Below, in pieces: positions 32,481-41,318 of a stretch of DNA of 64,000 nt. The position numbers and the translations under genes are program-made. The DNA lies in contig CM061140.1 of the NCBI GenBank assembly GCA_030789695.1, forward strand, positions 84,444,422 through 84,508,421. Reading direction: 5' to 3'. Under the pieces are notes generated by a model. That model was not told the origin of the DNA. It did no database searches and saw nothing but the letters and a program-made list of their open reading frames with translations. Source of the stretch: Scilla litardierei. Lineage: Eukaryota > Streptophyta > Magnoliopsida > Asparagales > Asparagaceae. The number at the start of each line of letters is the position of its first letter. The stretch's first letter is position 1.

Positions 32481-33479
32481 TTGATTCACATATTCTATTT
32501 AAAATAAAAATAAAATGACATACATCGGGCATGAAGCCTGAAAGCCACACATCGGGCTTCAGGCCGGATTCAATTGAAAAAAGAGAGAGAGAAGGAAAGG
32601 GGGAAGGTGAAACATATAATGGATAAATAGCGATCTTGGGCCCTTAAAAATTAAAGAAAAATTTGTAAAAATAGGGGATTAAAAAGGGGACCTTATGGGG
32701 AATTTTGGTGCTCATGTGGATTATTTGGGGGTATAGAAAGGAAAACTTTTATCTTTCACAATGAATAAATAAGTAATTTGTGCATCATTCAAATTCTTTT
32801 GAACTAGACCATAGCACACAATGAATTGCATATTATGATACCCCTTTTTAGGATCATATTTATATGCATAACATCACTTTTTATGGCTCATTTTATCGGA
32901 TAAACTTATGCTAAGTTATGCGGCATTAACTTAATAATTATAAAGATCCCGTGATTGCTCTGTCGTTAGTCACCTAACCTAACGGTGTATGACATCGCCC
33001 TGTGGTCTGAATAATTATTAAGTATGTTAAATTATTATGTTTATCATATTCTGAATCTGCGATGCATATGATGTGTTATGAAAATGTTGAATGAGCACAA
33101 ATTTTTGCATGGATGGCTAATTGTGGTTTTGGATTGACTGTTTAGTCCTATATTTTACTTTTCCTGCATTTTTCTTTTATTTTTGAGAGAAATTGTAGTG
33201 AGGAAATTACGTAATGTCCAAGACCGATGACTACTTTTCATGGAGGTGGATGCCACTCTTGAAGCTGAAGAATTTAAAAATGGGACCCATGAGGTTTCCA
33301 AAGTTGTAATTTTTCGCTTTCATTTGTGTAATATGGACTGTAATATGGACTTTGGACATTATTTATTTTATATGTGACTGGCTGATCCACGCAATTAGCT
33401 TATTCATTTAAAATTTGCCTCAGCATGAAAATGTTTTATGTATTATTAATTCATGCAAATTTGTGCTCTTTTAGATAAA
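32481..33479. other. Unassigned stretch between two copia remnants
   Basis: No gene seen. It is AT-rich, with CATCGGGC repeated near 32524 and 32549. It may be the leader of the copia element whose Gag starts at 33480, plus unrelated filler left after deletion of the right half of C2. Confidence 0.45.
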
Positions 33480-34437
33480 ATGGCAAAAATCGCAAGCGTT
33501 GATTTCGAAGTGCTGGATGCATCAGGCAGAAATTACTTGAGCTGGCAGCTTGATGTTAAATTTGACATGCTGGCTAAGTCACTCATTTCTGCTATGACAA
33601 AAGATGAAAAGGCGACTGACATCGAAAAGGCGCAAGCCATTATTTATATTCATCGACATGTGGACAAGACCCTAAAGGCTTAATACCTTACAGTCGAAGG
33701 TCCACTTGAGCTGTGGACTGCCCTTAAGGAAAGATTTAAACATCAAAAAGATGTTATACTTCCAAGGGCAGGATATGAGTGGGAGAACCTGAGCCTGCAT
33801 GACTTTAAGTCCATAGTTGAGTACCACTCGGCTCGTTTAGCATCACCTCACGCCTGAAGTTGTGTGGTGAAAAAAGTCTCAGAAGATCGTATGCTAGAAA
33901 AGACGTACACGTCTTTCCATGAAAAGGATGCGATACTGATGTAGCAATACCGTGAACGAAAGTTCACCAGGTATTTTGAGTTGCTGTCATGTTTACTCAT
34001 GACTGAACAAACCAGAGAGCTTCTCCCCGCCACTCATAATATGGGCCTCCGGCATTGCCCCTACCTGAAGCTCATAATGCATCTTCTTCTAAAAAGAAGA
34101 AAGATAACAAAAGGAAAGGAAACCCACAGAAGGGGGACCGAACAAAAAGGCCAGAGGTCAGGTCCAACAACAAAGAAATGAAGGGAGGCGGAAGTTCACC
34201 TGGTGTAGAAACAACAACAACAGAAATGATGCACCCCCACCCAAAAGGGAATGGGAAGACGAGTGCCATAGTTGTGGCATGAAAGGACACTGGTCTAGAG
34301 TTTGCAGAAATCTGCGACATCTTCATGAATTATATAAAGAAAACATGAAAAAGAAAGCTGAAACAAACCTGGTGACCACAAATGCTCCAGTCAAGTTCAC
34401 AGCTGACGACTTCAAAAGAGATGACCGGCATGATTAG
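33480..34437 (+). pseudogene. Copia gag (element C3), degenerate
   Basis: Starts at the ATG at 33480. The N-terminal part FEVLDASGRNYLSWQLDVKF and then KAQAIIYIHRHVDKTLKA match the Gag of the short-LTR copia group ending CACGTTATCAGCACG. A TAA at 33681 replaces a residue before YLTVEGPLELW. Several frame changes follow. The zinc knuckle near 34270, CHSCGMKGHWSRVC, is intact (C-x2-C-x4-H-x4-C). The frame ends with TAG at 34435. Capsid function is lost through the stops, although the RNA-binding motif is preserved. Confidence 0.82.
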
Positions 34438-34566
34438 GTGTTTTATTTATCTTTGTTTTAGAACAATAAATGTTATGAGAGTTGTTTAAATTTCTGAAAT
34501 AGTTTGAATAAAATTTGAATATGTTTTTGAAAAGTAAATGTGCTTATACGATTCATCTTTTATTAG

Positions 34567-36484
34567 ATGGACCGCTCTCATGACTGCTTAGTAGACAGTG
34601 CTTCGACACAAACGATCCTTCAATATAAATGCTATTTTAATAGCATTATACCATTTAAAAGCCCCGTAAATACCATTTCAGGGCCAACAAATATTATTGA
34701 AGGTTCTAGGAACACAACTTTGTTCCTCCCAAATGGAACACAAATTAAAATAATGGATGCATTATTCTCTCTGAATTCAAATAGAAACTTATTAAGTTTC
34801 AAGGACATCCGTTTAAACGGATTCCATCTGGAAACAGCAAATGTAAATGAAAAAGAATTTCTGTATGTAACGTCTCAAGAAAAAGGAGTAAAATCCATAC
34901 TTGAACGCTTTGAAAGCCTTTCATCAGGCCTCTAACATACAAAGATTCAGAGAGAGGAAGCTAATTTAACGGAGCACCTGAAGTGCCGGACATCAGCCAA
35001 TTTTTTAATTTGGCATGATAGACTTGGTCACCCAGGATTGGTGATGATGCATCACATCTTATCCCATTCCTATGAGCATTACTTGAAGAACCAGAAGATT
35101 CTTCAGAAGGGAGAATTCCCTTGCATCCCCTGCTTCAAGGGGAAATTAATAACAAGGCCATCAGCACAAAAAGTGGATATAGAATCTCCAAGCTTCCTCA
35201 AAAGAATAAAGGAGATATATGTGGACCTATCCACCCCCTTGTGGGCCATTTCAGTACTTTATGGTACTGATTGATGGATCCTCAAAATACTCATATGTGT
35301 GTCTACTATCAACCCGCAACTTAGCTTTTCCAAAGCTACTGGCACAAATAATAAAGTTACGGACGCATTTTACAAACAACCAAATAAAGAAAATACATCT
35401 GGATAATATTGGAGAATTTACCTCCGGGTCATTTCAAGAGTATTTCCTTGCAACTGGGATAGAAATTGAACATCCGATGCCACATGTTCATAACCAAAAC
35501 GGGTTGGCAGAGTCATTGATATAAAGACTCTAATGGATTGCACATCCATTATTAACGAAATCCCAGTTGTCGATGCATGCATGGGGACATGCAATTTTGC
35601 ATGCTGCATCGTTGATAAAAATTAGACCTTTGGAGGTCAGAGTCTCTCTCTAATGCAACTTACATATGGAATACCACAGAACATCTCTCACTTGAGAATA
35701 TTCGGATGTGTAGTCTATATTCCCATAGCACCACCACAGAGGACAAAAATGGGTCCTCAACGTCGCATATGTATCTATGTAGGATTTGACTCACCCTCAA
35801 TTATAAGATACCTAGAACCCCAAACAGGGGACGCATTCAAGGCACGTCTTGAAGACTGTGAATTTGATGAGACGAGTTTCCATAAAATGGGCCCAGATAC
35901 TGAAAAATCTGGAGCTACGCAAATTATATAGTGGTATACAAAATCTTTGACCCACTATGATCCGGTAATAAAACAATATGAAGATGATATCTTGAAGATC
36001 CTACACATACATAACACTGTCCATTAGTTATCGGACTCATTTACTGACAACCAGAAGATTGTCAAATCACACATTCCTGTTGCAAATACTCCAGCTAGAA
36101 TTGACATCCCCAAGAATGGATGCAATCCACATGCAGCAGAAGTGGATGCTCCTTAACAGAAAAGAGGTAGATCATCGGGCTCCAAGGACAACAATCCCAG
36201 AAAAAGAAAAATAACTGGAGACCTTGGAACGATACCCCCACAGAGAAATGAGCTCATGTCCATACCCTCGCTCCTCCCAGAATCCACTGCAGAGAAACTG
36301 CTGGGAGAAACTGAAATATCATTGAATTATGTACGTACAGGGGAGGTGTTAGATAGAAAGAATATAGTCGTCGACGATGACTTCACGTTTCATATTGTCA
36401 TTCACGTTGCTGAAAGCAATGATGATCATGATCCACATTCCGTTGATGAATGCAAACGAAGAAATGATTGTCCAAAGTGGAATG
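34567..36484 (+). pseudogene. Copia pol (element C3): protease, integrase, start of RT region
   Basis: The protease segment DCLVDSASTQTIL lies near 34585. The pre-integrase segment WHDRLGHPGLVMMHHI is near 35013. The integrase core follows in another frame: FMVLIDGSSKYSYVCLLSTRN near 35257, LDNIGEFTSGSF near 35400 and HVHNQNGLAESLI near 35485. Then come ISHLRIFGCVVYIPIAPPQR near 35684 and YVGFDSPSIIRYLEP near 35775. It ends at SVDECKRRNDCPKWN near 36440-36484, just where reverse transcriptase would begin, and unrelated LTR-like sequence starts at 36485. Multiple stops show it is dead. Confidence 0.85.
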
Positions 36485-37424
36485 TGTAACGACCCGTTCT
36501 CTAGGATACCCAGAAAGTGTGAATCCGTCCCAAGTATTCCTAGTTCAACGAGAGTTACGTAGAAAGAGAGAAAGGAAGAGAGCAAAAAGAACAATGTAGG
36601 TCACCACGCACGTGCTGGGAAGTACGAGTAAAACTCCAACACAGATACAACACTGAAAAATAAACAAAAGTACAATATTTCATTTATTTAATACATTGAT
36701 ACATTCTTTTACATACACCATCTGTTCAAGGGGTACAAAAAAGGGAAGCTACACTGAGACAACGATAATCTTATACAACTCCAAGTCCAGTTCCAACTTA
36801 TACAATACCAACATTTTCATCCTCACAACTCTATGTACAAAGGTCTACTCAAAAAGAAACACCAAAAGTACAAGTCTCTCATCATACCCCTCATCACCCA
36901 ATCCTATAACCGATCACCAACTCCAAGGCTCCAGCCGATATCCCCAACCTGAAAAGTCAACGGGGACACGTCAACGCGTGACCCAGTAGGAACTCCTAAC
37001 ACTCTAGTAGGACCCAGTTTTAGAACTGGTCTACCTATCTAGGGAGGGTGGTCTAACAGGTAATGGTCTCAGTGCATAAAAGTAATCACAACACGATGTG
37101 TAAGCATTAGGGAAGAACTTGTGAACATGCATAAGTAAACATGTTATAACATGCAAGTGCGGGAGGTAAGTAGGAGAACATATTAACATGCAAGTAGTAG
37201 ACATTTATAATAAACCATGGAATGGATCAACATGAGTTAACAACATTAACTTAACAGAGATACAAGTAAGCATGGGATAACAATATTTATAATTAAAAAA
37301 TTACTTTAAGTTATTAATTCTCACGTTTAAAACCCGTGTAACCCGTAAGATGCTAAGGAGTCGGACGTCACCCAAGGTTGGTGAAAAATGGTACTTAATT
37401 AAAAAATAGTTAATTAATTTTTGC
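36485..37424. repeat. Gypsy-type LTR-like fragment
   Basis: Starts TGTAACGACCCG directly after the C3 copia remnant. Gypsy LTRs in this window begin TGTAACGAC and end GTCGTGACA or GCGTGACA, so this could be an LTR start on plus or an LTR end on minus. The AACATG-rich composition favours minus. No coding potential. The right end is cut by the junction at 37425. Confidence 0.4.
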
Positions 37425-37470
37425 CCACAGACCACCAACGGGCAAGAATTGCAACCACGATGCACCGAGA
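37425..37470 (-). pseudogene. Antisense gypsy protease scrap
   Basis: 46 bp nearly identical to the plus-strand sequence at 50195-50240, which is the antisense of the G2 protease region. It is joined directly to a sense-oriented gypsy 3' end at 37467-37571, so it is a rearrangement product. Confidence 0.8.
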
Positions 37471-37571
37471 TGAGAGAGATGATGAGATGAGAGAGCGTTA
37501 CCCACTTTTATTCCCAGACACGTGAGTGTTGGGAAATTCCGAGGACGGAATTTTTCTTAAGTTGGGGAGGA
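37467..37571 (+). pseudogene. Gypsy pol tail and polypurine tract upstream of the G1 LTR
   Basis: Reads DEMRERYPLLFPDT to a TGA at 37523-37525, then GTGTTGGGAAATTCCGAGG and the tract AAGTTGGGGAGGA before the LTR at 37572. This is the normal 3' end of a chromovirus, matching 54320-54424 and 63420-63519. The LTR at 37572 therefore has element sequence on both sides. Confidence 0.85.
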
Positions 37572-37867
37572 TGTAACGACTGGTTTTGCATGTATTTGGA
37601 TTATCTATATTATATATGCTTTGGTGGATTTTCTCCTTATGTGTGGTTTCCGTCTCCGTAGCTTTCGTTTTCGATCGTTTCGTCGTGATTTTCTAGCCTC
37701 TCCTTAAATCGTTGATCTTGGAGTAAGTCACTCATGACGAACTTCAAATCGCTCATATTTTAGAGTTAGAGTGATCTTAGAAGCTATAGAAATCTTTCCA
37801 AAGCTTCACGCTTCAATTCGGCACTTTTCATGCACTTTAGTTGGTTCGAGAAGGGGAACCAACCGAC

Positions 37868-38256
37868 TAGATTGAGATCTAGTCGGTCGACAACTCTTCT
37901 CAAACCGACTAGTTTATTAAATCCAAAACTCAGATGTTACTGTTTACTCTTAGTCGGTCTAAGAACAACCACCGACCGACTAGATGTGTAACTAGTCGGT
38001 CAGAACTTACTCTCAGACCGACTAGTTCCTTTGATTAATTTTACCTAAGTTACTGTTTATCGTTAGTCGGTCAATGAACACTCACCGACTGACTAGGTTG
38101 CAAACTAGTCGGTCGACAGGCCTTCACAGACCGACTAATTCAATTTCCCAGATTTTATTCCTTTTTCGCTGCTTGCTCTTAGTCGGTCACAGTAGAACGA
38201 CCGACCGACTAGTTCTTAAACTAGTCGGTCAGCCAACCTTCTTTGACTGACTAACC
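37868..38256 (+). repeat. ACTAGTCGGTC/GACCGACTAGT inverted-repeat array, G1 5' LTR
   Basis: Alternating GACCGACTAG and CTAGTCGGTC half-sites form several hairpin-like pairs, such as GACCGACTAG-8 nt-CTAGTCGGTC near 37974-38002 and GACCGACTAGTT-AACTAGTCGGTC near 38203-38230. The array ends about 45 bp before TATTTAAA at 38299. The same array is in the 3' LTR at about 54715-55110. Confidence 0.9.
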
Positions 38257-38298
38257 GCTGTCGTAAACCTAGGATTTGCCCAGCCACCGCACGAATCC

Positions 38299-38306
38299 TA
38301 TTTAAA
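38299..38306 (+). promoter_or_regulatory. TATA-like box of the G1 LTR
   Basis: TATTTAAA in AATCCTATTTAAACCCC, immediately downstream of the inverted-repeat array. Confidence 0.5.
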
Positions 38307-38580
38307 CCCCCCGATCGTTTTCTTTCTTTTTTCATTTCCTCCTGAGCCTCCTTCTTCCCCAATAATCATCCAACATTCCCTAGCTCTCCTCCTTCATCCC
38401 CGGAGTCCCCTCACCCCCTCCTTGCGCCAGCCACCTCCCCTAGGCCATCGGCCAACCCCCAAAACCCCACATTCCAATTTCTCCAGGGCTTTCTCGCCGT
38501 TTCCAGATCTGAGCCATAGTTTCCCGGATCGTTCTTCCGTCGCCGTGCTTGCTCGGCATCGTTCTTCCGCTAACGATTCG

Positions 38581-38680
38581 GTAATAACTCGATCCTATAA
38601 TATACTCATAACCCATATGTGATTTTTGTTAAACCCTAATAAAAATGGTTATTGTTTTGATGATTGTTTCTCCATAACAG
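38581..38680 (+). other. Candidate leader intron in the G1 LTR
   Basis: A T-rich 100-bp segment starts GTAATAAC and ends CATAACAG. The flanking exon-like sequence CGACTTTCCCCGTAGATTAG is conserved in G2 and G3, where a 98-bp segment with GTAAGAAA and AACAG borders lies at the same place. Splicing is inferred. Confidence 0.5.
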
Positions 38681-39469
38681 CGACTTTCCCCGTAGATTAG
38701 CGATTGTGAGACGAACCTTCGCGATCGTCATCCTCGGTGCTAGGTAAGTGAAACTTGCCACTTAGGGTTTTAGGCCATGTCCTTAGGACATTTACTTGTT
38801 TTAGCATAAAAGAGACTAGGCAGTGAAAGGATAGCTGCCTAGACGCCCTTTGATCTAGCTTGACAACGAAGCTAGATCTGTCACATTCATCATGCTTGTA
38901 TGTCATGTTTAATTTCAATTAACGGTACGCGAATATCTGTTCATGTCATTGCATACTTGATTGTTCATCGTGTTTGTGTAGCACACGCTACTTTAAAATG
39001 TAAGCTGCGGCGAGTAGGATTTTGACTCCTACATCGTGACTTGAGGCTAGGTGCACCCATATGCCAAATACACTTCCTGGCTCGTGATCCAGAAGCGAGC
39101 ACATTGTGTTGATAATCCCAACGCTCGATACACGTGGAGGGGTAGGGTTAAACGGTCGCTTGAGCGTAGAAGTGAGCCCGTACAGCCACTTCAGCCAAAA
39201 GACGGAAACTCTGAGCACAAAGTGAAAATCGTGATAAGTGATTCGTGATAAGTGAGAATCGTGATAAGTGATTCGTGAATTAGTGATTTGGTAGCTTTTG
39301 CTACATCATGCGTGCTTGTCCCTTCTTGTCCTTTTTAACTGTTGCATCATACTTAAATGTCATGTCATTGCATCCTACTTGAACTGTTAGGTTGTTAGTT
39401 TACTTTCAGTTTCCTTGCATAAGTCTTTTAGACTTGCTGACATGTGCCCCTCTCTCTTTTGGGTGACAC

Positions 39470-39580
39470 ATGTTAGATCCTGAGCCAGAGTTCGTTGGAG
39501 AGGACGTGGTGTTTGCTGACGTCGAGTCAGGACCCGCGTTTGCTGAGGAGGAGTATGTGGACCCCAGGGACCAGTCCTAG
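39470..39580 (+). CDS. Acidic 36-codon small ORF in the G1 LTR
   Basis: ATG at 39470 to TAG at 39578-39580, starting MLDPEPEF and ending RDQS. The same ORF with the same start, stop and acidic character occurs in both G2 LTRs and in the G3 5' LTR, there with 35 codons. The G1 version differs by several substitutions and a net 3-base length change, so the frame is kept. It lies in the transcribed leader, before gag. It could be an upstream ORF controlling gag translation, a micropeptide, or chance conservation of young copies. I do not recognise the peptide. Confidence 0.4.
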   Translation: MLDPEPEFVGEDVVFADVESGPAFAEEEYVDPRDQS

Positions 39581-39929
39581 TGTCTTCGTTGAGCTTTCCC
39601 TTTTATTTTAGACTGCCGTAGTTGTCGGTGCGCAGCACCAATACTTTGTCATGTTGTCGTTTTGTTGGCCATGTTTTGGGCCTTTAGACTCTTTCCTTAG
39701 CCTGGTGGCTTTTCTGTGATGTTGAATATTGTTGTGGACAAATTCTGAGATTGGTTAACTTTTATCAGTCTCCCTTACCATGTTATTATTATTTTTGTTC
39801 TGTTTCCACTTACAGGGACCTGCATATATATTCAGATATCGACGCTTATCAGGCGTGTGGCTTCACAGCTCCACGTCTGTGCGGACCTTCTCACGTCTCG
39901 CCTCCACTTTCGGGAAGCGGGGCGTGACA

Positions 39930-40073
39930 GGTTTTGTTGGTGGCCCATGCAGGTCCTTTCTGTAACTGCGAATTATCGGATCAACGATAATAATATTAGA
40001 TTGTCCAACAACTAAAATTCGACATCTGAGTCCTAAGCTATGAGTCTAATTGTTTCGTTTTCTGCGTCATTAG
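39930..40073 (+). other. G1 leader between LTR and gag
   Basis: 144 bp with no gene. The canonical TGGTATCAGAGC primer site is absent. The bases after the LTR are GGTTTTGTTGGTGGCCCATG, which contain TGGTGGCCC about ten bases in. The same sequence follows the LTR in G2 and G3. Confidence 0.6.
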
Positions 40074-41202
40074 ATGGCAGGAAGGTGATTTATCCATGGT
40101 GGTGGTAGCGCGCCCCCTCATGACGAGGAGCCTGATAGGGAGCCCACCAATGGGGAGATGATGCGGATGATGTTTCAGATGATGCAGGTGCAGCAGGGCG
40201 TGCTCCTGCAAGTCCAGAATGCTCCAGTTGCTCGAGCTGCTCAGGCAATCCAGGATGCCCCTCGCTCCGAGCCAGGAGCGAAGCAGTTTCGGGAGCTGGG
40301 TCCCGCTTATTTTGATGGGTCTGAGGGTCCTCTAGCTGCCGATGAGTGGATTCGGAACATTGAGGATAACTTGAAGATGGCGAAGATCAGACCGGCTGGA
40401 TGGGTTGATTTGGCGAAGAGGCAGCTCAAGGATAATGCCCGGAACTGGTGGGATGCGGAAGAGAAGATGCTGGTGGAGCCGATAGCTTGGGCTACCTTCA
40501 AGTCCAGGTTCGATGAGGAGTTCTTTCCGAAGGCTGCCAGGAAGGAGATGCTGTAGCGTTTTATTGAGCTGAAGAAAGGGAGCTTGACGGTGGACCAGTA
40601 CCACCAAGAGTTCACTAGGCTGAGTCGGTTCGCATCGAAGATGGTGCTGGATGCTGATGAGAGGGCTCAAAGGTTCCTGCAGGGACTTGCTTTGGAGCTT
40701 CAGAGTTTCGTGTCTTCTTCTGATCTGGAGTCTTACCAGAAGGTTCTGGTGGCTGCGAGGAGGCAAGAGCTGAACCTGAGCCAGAGGAGAGGACATGTTG
40801 CTGGAGCTGGGAAGAGGCCTATGGAGATGGCCAGAGCGGTGGTTAGGCCTGGTTTCAAGCCTAATCAGCCGGTGCAGTTCAAGAGGCCAGGTGGGCCTGT
40901 TCTGAAGACTTGCCATCATTGTGGCAAGCCGGGTCATGTGAAGGACCAGTGCCGGAGGCTTTTGGGTCAGTGTTTGGGCTGTGGTGATGCTTCACATTCT
41001 CTGAAGGATTGTCCGAGCATCAAGCAGCCTTGGAGGGCACCTGTTGCAGCTCAGCCGTTGCAGTAGAGAGCACCGGTACCTGCTGGTCGCGGAGCAGCTC
41101 TCGTGCCACAGAGGCAGGCTTTTCAGCGGGCCGTGCAACCGAGGAGGCAGGCTTTTCTGATGACCACTGTGGAGAGCGAGGCAGTGGATGAGGTTATCGC
41201 AG
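40074..41202 (+). pseudogene. G1 gag with three in-frame stops
   Basis: One frame of 376 codons from ATG 40074 (start aligned with G3 gag at 58835) to the candidate splice donor at 41203. Stops lie at 40086 (TGA, codon 5), 40554 (TAG) and 41064 (TAG). The siblings have CGA or CAG there. A capsid-like core contains FDGSEGPLAADEWIRNIED and RNWWDAEEKM. Two zinc knuckles near the C-terminus, CHHCGKPGHVKDQC and CLGCGDASHSLKDC, both keep all four ligands. Gag would form the virus-like particle and bind element RNA. This copy is silenced by point mutations. Confidence 0.9.
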
Positions 41203-41318
41203 GTAACTCTCAATCTAGTTGTTTTCTTTCCTTAACTAGTTTTAGTTATTAGATCATGTTTGGTTGCTTGCATATGGTTGTTTGCTAGACTAGGGCTTGA
41301 TTGTTAGACTGTTTGTAG
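41203..41318 (+). other. Candidate intron 1 of G1 (gag/protease junction)
   Basis: 116 bp, GTAACT at the 5' end and TTTGTAG at the 3' end, T-rich compared with its GC-richer flanks. Removing it joins gag (phase 1) to the protease frame without a stop. Left in place, gag ends shortly after the donor. Equivalent 113-bp segments lie in G2 and G3. Confidence 0.6.

Larger units (their letters stand above)
37572..39929 (+). repeat. 5' LTR of chromovirus G1
   Basis: 2358 bp from TGTAACGACTGG to GGGGCGTGACA. It holds, in order, an ACTAGTCGGTC inverted-repeat array (37868-38256), a TATA-like box (38299), a candidate leader intron (38581-38680), a short duplication of GTGATAAGTGATTC (39227-39276) and the acidic small ORF (39470-39580). 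The 3' copy at 54425 begins TATAACGAC, so its terminal TG has mutated to TA. Confidence 0.92.

Noticed and set aside
32520..32575. Inverted repeat around CATCGGGC
   Set aside because: On inspection the arms are a short imperfect direct repeat rather than a stable inverted repeat.
36485..37424. Start of a complete gypsy element with LTR TGTAACGACCCG
   Set aside because: No second copy of this LTR, no gag or pol following it, and its right end is a rearrangement junction. Kept only as an LTR-like fragment.
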